Source of the DNA: Dipteronia dyeriana
Lineage: Eukaryota > Streptophyta > Magnoliopsida > Sapindales > Sapindaceae
Assembly: GCA_032871835.1 (NCBI GenBank)
Contig: CM065298.1
Span: forward strand, 109,123,476-109,187,475
Direction of reading: 5' to 3'
Length of the DNA: 64,000 nucleotides
In this document: positions 11,492-22,783 of the stretch, in pieces
Layout of the letters: the number at the start of each line of letters is the position of its first letter
How positions within the stretch are numbered: position 1 is the first letter of the stretch
Notes under the pieces: generated by a model
What the model was told of the DNA's origin: nothing
Databases searched by the model: none
Seen by the model: only the letters and a program-made list of their open reading frames with translations
Translations under genes and position numbers: made by a program

Positions 11492-11632
11492 TCAGATAGG
11501 TTCCCGGTGGTTGATTACCTCCATGATTCCTTCCGCCTTATGCTCCTGGTAGATTTTCAATCTTTGTCCATTTACCTTAAAGCTTTCCGTTGTATCATTC
11601 TCAATCTCCACAGCTCCATATGGAAACATGAT
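11492..11632 (-). pseudogene. Athila integrase C-terminal end
   Basis: About 45 codons on the minus strand encode FPYGAVEIEND, then FKVNGQRLK, and end in TGA. The wording is the usual C-terminal end of Athila/Tat gypsy integrases, which helps bind DNA. Upstream it is cut by the truncated SIRE-2 5' LTR. The matching RT lies at 17448-18180, beyond SIRE-2; RNase H and the integrase core are missing. Confidence 0.75.
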
Positions 11633-11639
11633 TGGATAT

Positions 11640-12658
11640 ATACCTAGACTCTAGTTATTGCATATATTTAAGAGTCTTGATAACATGATTGGGTTTGTTT
11701 GTGAAAGCTAGGGTTTGTGACCATTTTTCCCTTATAGCTAAATCTCTATGCTTTGCATTTAGATATTGTTTAGGACTCATTGATTAAATTTTGTGATTGC
11801 ATTATAGTCCATGCCATGCTTAATGACAACTTGTGTTGATATGGCTTTTGTGATAGCTAGCATTTAGGTCATTGTTGCCTTTAGCTAATTAGGTCATATT
11901 GATTGCATTTTGATGATTGCATTTTATGACCATGCCATGCTTAATGACAACATATGTTGAATGGTTTTGTTTGATAACTAGGATATATTGTTGCATAACT
12001 ATATCTAGTTAAGTTTTTATGAACATTCATTTAGATATTGATATCTAGGAATTGCACTTAGTGACATTCTTTAATTTCTAGATATGCATTTAGTGTTGCC
12101 TAGCATTATTTGCATTTAGAATATTTTTACATATTCACATAGGTTGTTGACTCTTCAATGAGGTTAAGTTTTGTGACTAAGTGTGTAGTGCACAAGCAAT
12201 TCAAGTCTTACAACCAGAGGAAGGGTTGGCAAGCAATTGGTCGGGTGCCACTGTAAAAGACCCAAGGGGGTAGAGTAGGAGGCGGTCACGCCAAGAGTAG
12301 TGTATCAGGGGATATCACTAGGAACTGAACCAAGAGTGGTGAGTGGCGGTGTCCATAGCCTGAGGTTATCGAGAGTGAGAGTCCGAGAATCACTTGAGGG
12401 TATAACCTTTTACCTATACAATGGATTTCTATGATCGAGTGTGGCGCACTTAACATCCCGTGGTTTTTCCCATTTGGAGGGTTTCCACGTATACATCTTG
12501 TGTTATTTATATTTTCGCACCGTACACTTGATGTTGTATGTTTGTTTTATTGGGTGAATTTTGAATATTGACTAATCTAGAAAATTTGGTAATTGACTTG
12601 ATTAAAACCTATTCACCCCCATCTAGGTTTAGACATACACGTTTCAAGGGCACTTTCA
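11640..12658 (+). repeat. SIRE-2 5' LTR, 5'-truncated
   Basis: Nearly identical to 16430-17450 of the same element from TACCTAGACTCTAG to the CACTTTCA end. The missing part holds the U3 promoter, so this LTR cannot start transcription normally. The CATGATT word at the breakpoint (11627-11633) is also present in the intact LTR at that place, consistent with a short-homology deletion. Confidence 0.9.
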
Positions 12659-12660
12659 AT

Positions 12661-12675
12661 TGGTATCAGAGCAGG
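12661..12675 (+). other. SIRE-2 primer-binding site (tRNA-Met type)
   Basis: TGGTATCAGAGCAGG lies two bases after the LTR end. It is the standard Ty1/copia minus-strand primer site, complementary to the initiator tRNA-Met 3' end. Confidence 0.85.
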
Positions 12676-12771
12676 TGCCTAGATATACTTAGGTGATCCG
12701 TGCTCTGTGTGTGTCTTGCTTGTGCATTTGTGTTGTTGTATTGCATGTGCATTCCTATAACCCAAAACACC

Positions 12772-14326
12772 ATGAGTGATTTTGAGAGACTAAAGGGTGA
12801 TTTGATCTCTGAACCACCAATGCTCACCAAGGATAACTACTTCTCTTGGAAAGTGAGGATGGAAGTTTTTTTGTGTGACCTTGATGAGCATGTGTGGATG
12901 TGTGTGGAAGAAGGGTATTCACCTCCCACGTAGACACAACAGAATGGGGCTTCTATGTCTAAGCCCAAGTCCAAGTTGACAGTTGACAAACTCGAGGCTG
13001 CCGAATGGAACTCAATGGGCCTTCGTGCCTTATATTGTGCAGTGGGTGAGAGTCATGAAAAACTTATCCAAATAACTCAAGATGTTCGAAAGGCTTGGGA
13101 GATTCTAAGAGTCATCCATGAAGGTACCGTGAAAGAAGAACAAAAAAAAAAGGTACCTCAAAGATCAAGCTTAAATGTTTTGATTGTGGTGGCTATGGGC
13201 ACATCTCCACGAATTGTGGAAACTCAAAGAGCAAGAGTCAAAGAGGCAAACCAAAGGCTTACTTTTGTAGTGAAAGTGAAGAATGCTCTTTGGGTTCAGA
13301 GGGATGTGAAAGGAATCACATAGTCTTGCACGCTTTACATAATGACAACTCTAAAGCGGCCAAAAGACACCCATCACTTAAGTTCGACATTGAAGAAGCT
13401 AGCTTCAATGATGATTACCATGAGAGCACAAGTGGTAGAAGCTTCGATAAAGAAAGTTCAAGCTCCAAGAACTTGAGTTGTGAAGGGTTTGATTATGAAG
13501 ACTTCATCGAAATTCTTCAAAGGTCCTTGAAAAAGAAAAATGAAGATGGACATAGTTGATGTGTCCAAGTATGAGAAGGAGATTGATGATTGCCATCAAA
13601 GGATAAAGGCAATGAAGGATGAACTTGCCAACAAATTCAATTTCTTGAAGATCATCAAGGAGAATGAGATGAGGTGCCTTGGAGAATTGAAGAAAACCAA
13701 GGTCATGCAACCTCAAGCTCAAGGCAAGAAAAGAGCTTCACCTCCATAACATCCTAGGAGGAAGATTGATCTTGGAGAGACATCCAAGAATGGCCAAGTG
13801 AAGGGGCCAATAAAGAATGGGGCTAAATCTCAACAATCAAGAGCTCCACCTCCAAGCTTTCCTTAACCAAGGAGGCAAGCCAAGCAAGCTCAACCAAGGA
13901 AGCAATCTTCTCTAACTCAACAACAAAGGAGAAAAGAATCAATACCACACCAAAAGAAAGCTTAAAGACATGGGAAAACACCTTTGTCCTCATAAAGGAA
14001 TGGTATGACCCCTCACTTTATTCCTTCATGTCATTTTTGTGGTGTTGATGGTCATATTAGACCAAATTGCTTCAAGTACATTAACATGTGTAGAACTAAG
14101 AGCATGATTAAAGAAAAAAGGGGTAGAGCCAATATGCATGTGCCTAAGAAAGCTAGTGTTAATGATCCTAGGAGTAATATGATGATCATGACCACTAGGA
14201 ATGACAATGTGTCACCTAAGTGGATTAGAAAAGATGAACCCACATTCCATTGTGCTAAGGTTTCACCCATAGACTCAACTAGGTCAAATGGACTTGGTAA
14301 GTCTATAGGGACTCATATCCCTTCTT
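12772..14326 (+). pseudogene. SIRE-2 gag, degenerate
   Basis: Begins with ATGAGTGATTTTGAG about 100 bp after the primer site. The first 50 residues (PPMLTKDNYFSWKVRME) resemble the DUF4219/UBN2-type gag start. A TAG at 12931 interrupts it. A segment with KAWEILRVIHEGT follows, then an internal deletion and frame change, then a true CCHC knuckle CFDCGGYGHISTNC (13176-13217), an acidic stretch, and a coiled-coil segment (13540-13749). A second knuckle-like CHFCGVDGHIRPNC is at 14029-14070. The same last motif precedes protease in SIRE-1, so pol was lost right after it. Confidence 0.75.
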
Positions 14327-15554
14327 GACTTGTTTTGATTGACCCCATATGGGGAGCTCAAGCAAAGAGAGCAAATTGGCAATGCATTGTGCTCATTGAT
14401 AATATTTATGCTTCTTTATTAATTGCTTGAGATTATTGGTTGTACATTTTTTTTTAATAAGTGTGCAACTTTGCTTTATATGCAATTCATGTCTTATTTA
14501 TGACCAAACATGCATTTTTGGAATAGGAGAATTGATTGGGAAGTACATTTTGAATGACCTAGAATTGATCTCCATGACATGTTGATTCTTTATATGACAT
14601 GCTTTAAATTGATATGCATGATGAAATTTTTTGAATGCTCTAAAATGAATGCAAAATTTTAAGTGTGAAAGCAATTATGAGACTTCAACCAATAAGGATC
14701 TTGTATCCAATTCAAGGATTTTACAATCCAAAAGTCTCTCTCTCTTTACTTGTTAAACAAGGCTACTATCATACGGGGCATTCCACCCGGAAAAATCAAA
14801 AAGGACGCAATAGTCGCTCATGTCTTATTTTGCTCATAAAGTTTGATATAAATGTTCTTAAAATGAATTTATTTTACAATCTATATCTTGCTTATTCCAT
14901 GACAAAGGGTGAAATTGATTTGAATTCTTTTGGAAACCTTTGTAATTTAGCTTTACCAAATACCATGTTTTGATCTTGAATACAACTTGTCTTGTATGCA
15001 AAACATTCGTTCACAAATTGATTTTATGTAAAAAAAACTCCTTATTCTCTCTTCTTAATTGAGTTGCACAAATTTGGTTATATGATTATGCATATGTCTT
15101 GTGCCATAAGCTCTCTTTGCTAATGCATTCTTAAGAGGATACTCCTTTGTCTATCTCATGACAAAAAGGGAGAGTAGTGTGGATTTAGGGGGAGTTGAGA
15201 GTTGCATATGAGGGGAGTTTGATTAAGGGGGAGTTAACCTATTTAGAGGGAGTTAACCTATTTAAGGGGAGCATTTGCATTTTCATTGTTGATGCATGTT
15301 GCTTGTTTCAATTGTATGCAAATTGCTCTTGTTTTTATGTCATTGATCACCTCACATACACTTGTGTTGGAAAGTGTAGTTATTTTGTTTTGCAGGGATG
15401 TTGATTCTACAAGAGATGGATGACTTGAAGATCTAGTTATTAGGTATCTCTTTGTAATGTTGAAAAACTTTGTTGATCTCTGTCTTTTGTTTGCTTATTG
15501 GTGAGAATGAATTGTGAGTGGTAGTTTTGTCACGAAATATCCAAATGGGGAGAT
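14327..15554 (+). other. SIRE-2 3' noncoding block and polypurine tract
   Basis: Matches SIRE-1 7200-8429 in order, including CCCATATGGGGAGCTC and the GGCTACTATCATACG phrase. No gene is supported. Repeated GGGGGAGTT words occur around 15187-15270. The tract AATGGGGAGAT lies immediately before the LTR. Confidence 0.75.
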
Positions 15555-15845
15555 TGTAAGTTCGTCAGTTTTTGATTGGCTCATTTCTTTGACAACCACA
15601 TTTGGGGATTAATGTGTAAGGGTAGTTTAGGCCATCATTACTCAAGACCCAGCTCAAGCTTCAGAAGGTAAATCACTTGCTTAACCTTTTTTAAAGAGTT
15701 TTTAGTACATACACACACTCTCATGCATGTCTTTGATCATCTTACATGAATGCTTAATTGCATTAATTGTGTGCATGTTTGCCATAAATCTTGCTTGGGT
15801 GATTGTTGCATTTAGTTTTCCCTTAGAAGAGTTTTTTCCCCTTGA

Positions 15846-16110
15846 CCGTGGCCAGGACCGCTTCTTGTGCATTGCCTCCACCGCGGTATGCACAACGGTG
15901 TTCTCCAGATGTTGCTCGCTGCTGTTACTGCGGCCTGTGCACGTTGCATGCACAGCGGTCTCCCAATCAGAGTTTCCCAGTGATGCACCGTTGGCTCTAC
16001 CGCGGTCTGGACATTGCCTGTACCGGGGTCTAGACAGCGGAGATTCACTGGTGATGCACTGCTCGCTTTACCGTGGTCTGGACACTTGCCTAGGCCGCGG
16101 TATGCATAGC
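15846..16110 (+). repeat. CCGCGG-rich repeats in SIRE-2 U3
   Basis: Several imperfect copies of ACCGCGGTCTGGACA and CCGCGGTATGCA-like units, GC-rich in an otherwise AT-rich LTR. The open frames found here on both strands are by-products of this composition. The same place in the other two SIRE LTRs holds GCGAAA-type repeats instead. Confidence 0.75.
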
Positions 16111-16170
16111 GATCATGACGGGAATCAGTTGCCCTTTGTTCAAAACGATGTTGTTTCGTGTACGGTTTCT

Positions 16171-16178
16171 TTATATAT
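16171..16178 (+). promoter_or_regulatory. TATA box of SIRE-2 3' LTR
   Basis: TTATATATG followed by a pyrimidine-rich TCTCTTCTTCTTCC start region, 60 bp after the CCGCGG patch. Confidence 0.6.
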
Positions 16179-17447
16179 GTTCTCTTCTTCTTCCTTACTT
16201 TCTTAGAGCTCAAATAACACATTTGTTAGAGAGAGAGAACCTTCTATAGTGAGAGAAAGCACCAAGCTTATTTCTTTGACTCTTCAAACCCAAAACCCAT
16301 CTCCATCTTACATCATTCTTCATCATATGAGCATGGGTGTTCTTGGTTTCATGACTAGGTAAGTAAGAACTTCATTGAATATCTTTTATTTTTCTTCTTA
16401 CTCTAGATTAGGTGTTTATTGCATGATTAAATACCTAGACTCTAGTTATTGCATATATTTAAGAGTCTTGATAACATGATTGGGTTTGTTTGTGATAGCT
16501 AGGGTTTGTGACCATTTTGCCCTTATAGCTAAATCTCTATGCTTTGCATTTAGATATTGTTTAGGACTCATTGATTGCATTTTGTGATTGCATTGTAGTC
16601 CATGCCATGCTTAATGACAACTTGTGTTGATATGGCTTTTGTGATAGCTAGCATTTAGGTCATTGTTGCCTCTAGCTAATTAGGTCATATTGATTGCATT
16701 TTGATGATTGCATTTTATGACCATGCCATGCTTAATGACAACATATGTTGAAATGGTTTTGTTTGATAACTAGGATATATTGTTGCATAACTATATCTAG
16801 TTAAGTTTTTATGAACATTCATTTAGACGTTGATATCTAGGAATTGCACTTAGTGACATTCTTTAATTTCTAGATATGCATTTAGTGTTGCCTAGCATTA
16901 TTTGCATTTAGAATATTTTTACATATTCACATAGGTTGTTGACTCTTTATTGAGGTTAAGTCTTGTGACTAAGTGTGTAGTGCACAAGCAATTCAAGTCT
17001 TGCAACCAGAGGAAGGGTTGGCAAACAATTGGTCGGGTGCCACTGTAAAAGGCACAATGGGATATAGTAGGAGGCGTTCACGCCAAGAGTAGTGTATCAG
17101 AGGATATCACTAGGAACTGAACCAAGAGTGGTGAGTGGCAGTGTCCATAGCCTGAGGTTGTCGAGAGTGAGAGTCTGAGAATCACTTGAGGGTGTAACCT
17201 TTTACTTATATAGTGGATTTCTGTGACCGAGTGTGGTGCACTTAACAGCCCGTGGTTTTTCCCATTTGGAGGGTTTCCACGTATATATCTTGTGTTATTT
17301 ATATTTTCGCACCGTACACTTGATGTTGTATGTTTGTTTTATTGGGTGAATTTTGAATATTGACTAATGAAAAAAAATTAGTAATTGACTTGATTAAAAC
17401 CTATTCACCCCCTTCTAGGTTTAGACACACACGTTTCTAGGGCACTT

Positions 17448-18180
17448 TCAAACTGAAACCAGTGGTGGCAACTTCACAATTACTTTAACTTTTGATATAT
17501 CAACTTCTATGCCTTGGCTAGAAATATTATGGCCAAGCACAATCCTTTCTTGCACCATGAAGTGACACTTTTCCCAATTGAGAACAAGGTTCGTTTCTTC
17601 ACACCTCTCCAAAACTAACTCCAAATTAGTCAAACATTCATCAAATGATTTCCCAAAATTAGAAAAGTTATCCATAAAGGCCTCTATAAATCTCTCCACT
17701 ATGTCTGAAAAAATAGCAATCATACACCTCTGAAATATAGCTGGTGCATTACACATCCGATTGGCATTCTTCTGTAGGTAAAAGTCCCATAGGGACAAGT
17801 GAAGGTAGTTTTTTTTTGGTCTTCGGGGTCAATAGGGATTTGATTATATCTGGAATATCCATCAAGAAAATAATAGTACTCATGCCCACCAATCTCTCTA
17901 ACATTTGATAGATAAATGGTAGTGGAAAATGGTCTTTTCTAGTGGCACTATTCAACTTTCGGTAGTCAATACAAACACTCAATCCAGAAATTTTCAAGTA
18001 GGAATCAAATCATTGTTGGCATTTGGCACTACCGTAATTCCACATTTCTTGGGCACAACATGAACAGATCTTACCCAAGAACTATCCGATATCGGTTATA
18101 TAATCCCTGAATCTAAAAGCTTTAAAAGTTCTGCTTTTACCACATTCTTCACGTTGGGGTTTAGCCTTCTTTGGTTCCCC
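17448..18180 (-). pseudogene. Reverse Athila reverse transcriptase (partial)
   Basis: Minus-strand frames give VCIDYRKLNSATRKDHFPLP, MLERL, CNAPAIFQRCM, NLELVLERCEETNL and LNWEKCHFMV, then KLPPLVSV where SIRE-2 cuts it. This is an Athila-type gypsy RT. The catalytic pair appears as MDN instead of MDD (17661-17677), so the second aspartate is lost. Frames shift near 17800 and 17990. RNase H and integrase, expected downstream, are missing apart from the tail at 11492-11632. Confidence 0.85.
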
Positions 18181-19100
18181 ACTGTGGGATCATTAGGATT
18201 TTATGCATACACAAGGTCAGAAAAATTCCCTTGATGTCCAAGATTGACCACCCAATTGCCTTCTTGTGTTCTCTAAGAACTCCCAATAGTTTTTCTTCTT
18301 TTACTTTGTTCAAAAGGGATTACACAATCACTGGCAAGCATGTTGGTTCCTCTAAGAAAGTATACCTTAAGTGAGAAGGCAATTGCTTAAGCTCAAGTTG
18401 TGGAGACTTCTCTATGGAAGGAGGAATTCTTAGCTTGCTTATGCCAAGGTCTTCGAATCATCGTCCGTTCTTAACATGTCCCACCGAGAATGCATCTAAG
18501 CACGAAGCATACTCCGTTACTTCCTCAACGTCATCATCATTAGTTGCACTATTGACAATGCAAGCTTGTAAAGGTTCCTTTGATTCTTTCGTTCTATAAA
18601 CTTCTTCTATAAGTGAGTCCATAATTTCCACTCTCAAGTAACCTTCGACTTGATCCGGTTTCTTCACTACCTTAGCCATATCAAACACGGCTTTCTCATC
18701 ACTGACTCTCAAAGTCATCTTGTCATCCCTTAGATCAATCATTACTTTTGCAATTTTCAAAAACGGTATTCCCAACAGTAAAGGCATGTCTACACCCTCC
18801 TCTATATATCAGATCAAAAAGTACACCGAGAAGTACAGTTCTCTACCTTCACTAACACATATTCCATCACTCCTCTTAGATATTTTATTGATCAATCTAC
18901 TAGTTGCAATGTGATACTTGTTGTATTCACTTTACCTACATCTAACTTCTGAAATATCAAGAATGACATTAGATTAATGCTTGCTCCTGATTCAATTAAT
19001 ACCTTACTGAATTTTGATTTATTAATGGTACAAGGGATGGTGAATTTACCGGATCTTTCAATTTTGGTGGAAGCTTGTTTTGTAGTATTGGACTACCTAC
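18181..19100 (-). pseudogene. Reverse Athila protease and linker
   Basis: An 18458-18787 frame reads PLLLGIPFLKIAKVMIDLRD, matching the end of Athila aspartic proteases. Further up, the active-site triad reads ESG (18985-18993, ESGASINLM) where family members carry D-S/L-G, so the catalytic aspartate appears changed to glutamate. The reading frame is broken between these parts. The protease would have processed Gag-Pol. Confidence 0.75.
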
Positions 19101-20949
19101 ATTATTTCGTCAACGTCACCGTCTCAAACTCCTCTAGCTTCCTTTTGTTTGATAGAAGCTTCTTCAAGAACTTCACATAAGTCGACATTCATGCTATAAC
19201 GTTTGCAAAAAGGATGTTGATTATGTGTAGTTTTTTGAATACTTCTAAGAACTTTGCAAAGCTTTGGGCATCCTTATGCTTCCTCAACCTTTACGAGTAT
19301 GGAATTGGTGGAACATATGTTTTAACTTGTGGAGGTGGTGGTGGATCACATAATATTGTTGGTGGCTCACTAGATTGATCTTCCTTTATGATCACCTCCT
19401 CATCCTTCAGCTTTTCATCATTATCAACCACAATTTCCTCATTGTCATCAATCACAACCTCATTTTTTACCCTAAAATTCTTTGGTAGCTCAATATTCTT
19501 ACCACTCCTTAGGTGATAGCTTTGCATTACTACTTCGGGTTGGTGATTATATCACTAGGCAAGGTTCTTCATTATCTTACTTGGGCTCCCCTTGCTAATT
19601 GATCAGCTTGCACCTCAAGTTTTTTAATTGAGGCTTGGTTATGTTGAGTAATTTGGTCCATTTTAAAGTCAAGCTTCTTGAGTATTGCATCTTGGATGTC
19701 TATTCGGTTGTCTATCTTTACGAGGTACTTGGAAAGAAGATCTTTAATGGCTGGCTCACTTTCCACTTCAAAGCCACGATTTATGTTCCGAAAACCAAGA
19801 TTTTATCGGTTGTAAGCTTGAGGTTGTTGTTGGCTCTCAAAACTAGAAGGTTGCCTTTGGTTCAGATTCTATTGTTGTTGTTGATGGTTATCTTTCCAAG
19901 AAAAGTTGGGATGATTCCTCCATCCCAGATTGTAAGTGTTAGAAATTGGGTTGTTTTGAGGGTTTAGGGTTGATTGTTGATTGTTAAAGTTTCTGTTATA
20001 ACCTACAAAAGCCACTTGATCTTAATAGTCGGACGTAAAAGGGTTGCCATCTTGGCAATCAAAACTCGCATATGGCCCCGAACATAGCTTACAGCTAGCC
20101 ACATTAGCTTGGCTAGTTCCCGCACTTATCTTATTCACTTGCTTGGTGAGCGTTTCAAGTTGGGCCTTCATAATTGTTAATTCAGCCACTTCAAGCACAT
20201 CGGGACCTTTCTTCAGAAGTTGTCTTTCACCACCCTATATGGATGTTGTTAATGGCCATTCCTTCTATGAGATCATAAGCCACATCCCTCGTCTTACTCA
20301 TAAGTGATCCTTCTGTAGTTGCATCTACCAAGTTTCTTATTGAAACTGTGATCCCATTGTAGAAGGATTGTAAAACCTACCAATTTGCCAATCCATTGTG
20401 TAGGCATTTTCGAATAAGTTCATGGAATCTCTCACATGCTTCACAGAGACTCTCATTTTTGAATTGGGCAAAGGAGGTGATGTCATTTTAAAGGCGGACA
20501 GCCTTTCCTAGAGGAAAATACTTGTTCAAAAATTGTTGTGCCAAATGATCAAATAACTCGATGGAATCCGAAGGTAGTGATAGTAGCCATGCCTTTGCTC
20601 GGTCCTTCAAAGAGAACATAAGCAACTTCAGCTTGACGAAGTTTTCTGAGACTGTTGTACCGGAAGGTGTCACATATCTCATTGAAGCTCTGAATGTGCA
20701 TATTAGGGTCTTCGTGAGGTAGCCCATAGAATTGAATTATGGCTGCAATCATCTGAATAAGAACTGGCTTGATCTTAAAGTTATTTACTGCGGATGTTGG
20801 TCTTCTATTGGATGATATGGTCTGGTCCACCCTAGGCATAAGATAATCATAGAGAGTCCTTTCTTCTGCCCCGACGATATCATCTGGTTCTTGTGCTAAA
20901 ATTTGCACTAGAGGTTGATTTTGAATAGTGGTGCATTTTGATTTGCCAT
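19101..20949 (-). pseudogene. Reverse Athila gag
   Basis: Starts with ATG at 20947-20949 (MANQNAPLF) about 200 bp inside the primer site, and soon meets a TAG. The next frame holds FKIKPVLIQMI, QFYGLPHEDPNMHIQSF and LKDRAKAWLLSLP, the capsid core of Athila gag, with a frameshift near 20650-20720 and stops near 20487. A proline-rich linker with MQSYHLRSGK and PPPPPQVKTYVPP (19291-19527) leads to protease. No zinc knuckle could be identified. Confidence 0.82.
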
Positions 20950-21151
20950 AACTCTATCTCTTCTTCAATTTTTATGATTTCTCCTTGTGGTTCCTTCAAG
21001 ATTCGAATCGAATAGGAAGTCTTGTGGACTGTTACTCTTTATACGTTGGTGCATACAAAAGCAACTTGCCTGAAATGAAAAAGAAAAGAAAATAAAAGTA
21101 ACACGTTCAAACTAGTAAAAACCGAATATTTCAAATATCAAATTCCACTTA

Positions 21152-21170
21152 GTCCCCGACAGTGGCACCA
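21152..21170 (-). other. Reverse Athila primer-binding site
   Basis: On the minus strand TGGTGCCACTGTCGGGGAC. It resembles the TGGCGCC-type site of Athila/Tat elements (often assigned to tRNA-Asp), with some changed bases. It fixes the direction of the element and the end of its 5' LTR at about 21175. Confidence 0.7.
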
Positions 21171-21174
21171 AAAA

Positions 21175-21788
21175 TTAATCTCGTCAAACTACGCATGTTG
21201 ACTCTCACAACAGTACGAGATCGGAGTGGTAGTACAATGACGAAGTAGGGATTGTTCTCACAGGGACGAGGTTTCAATTATTGGATTTTAATGGCTTGCA
21301 TACTATTTTAACAAACGAATTTAACAATTTCCTAGATTTTCTACTAAGGCAATTAATCTAAAGCAAAATAGAATACCAATCACAACAAGGAACAAATGTG
21401 ATAAAAACATATTAGAACTCGTATCTACCTTACACATCTAATTATAAACTTGACTCATTTGACCTCTCAATTGTGCTTGCATATGTTATAGATTCGTATT
21501 CCCTAAACTAATCTCTAATCTCTCTCTCGATGTCTTAGAGATTGCATCCATGTACCACCAAAAGTCTCTCTCGAGCACTCCGGACAATATATATGAATCC
21601 GTTAAGAATTGTATGATTCACACACAAACTCTATACACTAGCGTAGTGGTTCTAGCACTTTCTAGTAATGTACAGTGAATGTTTATCTAAGCATTGTCAA
21701 ATATGTCTCCTCTCGGTTCATAGCATTCAACGTAGATTAATTACAAAGTGATCAAGCAAGTAAGGCTTTAAGCACTCAAAACATCCAT
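21175..21788 (-). repeat. Reverse Athila 5' LTR, 3' part (U5)
   Basis: Noncoding sequence between the primer site and the Tat insertion. The last six bases, ATCCAT (21783-21788), are one copy of the Tat target duplication; the LTR resumes at 43864. No ORF is supported. Confidence 0.7.
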
Positions 21789-22533
21789 ATGACGGTGATT
21801 CTTTGATGGATCACAAGTCGAACAGAATGTATATGAAATCACACAATTGCTAATTATGAATAGTTAAGAAAGAAAAAGAAACACGAGGATTTAACGTGGT
21901 AAAACCCCAAGAATGGGGAAACATCCACTGTTGTCAGAAACCGATGAGGAAAGAACTTCACTATGAATAATCGATTACAGACTGAGTCTTTCGTGCTCTC
22001 TAGAGTCTTAATTCATCTTTAACCCTTTCATTGGTATTATTAGGGTTAATTTATACATGCGTAGAACCCTAATTCATGCTATACAAGTAAATGAAGTTGA
22101 CGTGTTTGAGTCGTCTTATTCTTCTTTCCTGTTTCACGTTCTTCACACATTAGGTCTCTTGCCTAATTTGGACTCTGGCATCGATAGGGAAATTTGCTTC
22201 CTTATCAAAGTGTGCTTCGAGAAACCTTAAGGGAGTAAGACTTATTCTGCATGTATTTGAGTCGTGACTGCATGTATTTGATAGTATCCACGTTTCAATT
22301 TGCCAAACACCTACCAAAACTCGACCAAGCCTTATTCTCCCTGACCAGTGATTCAATCCCGACCGGAGGCTTTGACCCGACCATTTTGATAGCCTCGACC
22401 GGGTGTTTTGAAACCATCTTTGGTCAGCTTAGGTAGGTTCAGGAAGGTTGACTCTTGGTGACGTGGCATCTCTAACTCTCGCATCTTTGGGTAGTTATGA
22501 TGACTTATAATTCTTCAGATTTTACCAATAACA
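21789..22533 (-). repeat. Tat 3' LTR (left copy)
   Basis: Aligns along its length with 43123-43863, at roughly 90% identity by eye. The minus-strand 5' end reads TGTTATTGGTAAAATC. The other end should match TGTTGACGGTG on + but has lost or changed the first bases (ATGACGGTG). The AGGGTTAATTTATACATG stretch near 22042 lies where a promoter could be. Confidence 0.85.
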
Positions 22534-22549
22534 GTACCCCTTTAAACAC
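22534..22549 (-). other. Tat polypurine tract
   Basis: Minus strand GTGTTTAAAGGGGTAC immediately before TGTTATTGG. It is the expected plus-strand DNA primer and confirms the orientation. Confidence 0.6.
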
Positions 22550-22783
22550 ACGAGGTCGGATAAACAACTGTCACAAGTAGGACGCGTTCGGCTGCGTGTG
22601 TTTAATTCACTCTATCATTTTTGTCTTGTATTCCATTAATGTCTTTTTAATGTGCTACAGTCATCAACCATGCATATTTTGGCTGATGAAATCATTGTGC
22701 ATCTTTTTGAAATTCAAACGGCGTATGGTTTTTGGTTCTCTTGCACCTTTCTCCACTTTCGGTTGATGACATGAGTCTACCTG

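Larger units (their letters stand above)
11640..17450 (+). mobile_element. SIRE-clade copia element 2, gag-only, 5' LTR truncated
   Basis: A 5' LTR lacking its first 870 or so bases, a tRNA-Met-type primer site, degenerate gag, the SIRE 3' noncoding block, polypurine tract and a full 1896-bp 3' LTR. Only 2.9 kb lies between the LTRs: protease, integrase, RT and RNase H are absent, with gag-end sequence joined to the post-pol block near 14330. The two LTRs differ at roughly 4% of about 1020 compared positions by hand count. It is inserted in the reverse Athila element. Confidence 0.88.
15555..17450 (+). repeat. SIRE-2 3' LTR (1896 bp)
   Basis: Starts TGTAAGTTCGTCAG after the polypurine tract and ends GGGCACTTTCA. 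U3 holds a CCGCGG-rich repeat patch (15846-16110), then a TATA box at 16171-16178, an R/U5 with AGAGAGAGAACC and a long AT-rich U5. Past 17450 the reverse Athila RT continues at once. Confidence 0.9.

Noticed and set aside
15727..16222. Overlapping ORFs of 159 and 136 codons on both strands
   Set aside because: GC-rich U3 repeat patch of the SIRE-2 LTR; open frames arise from composition.
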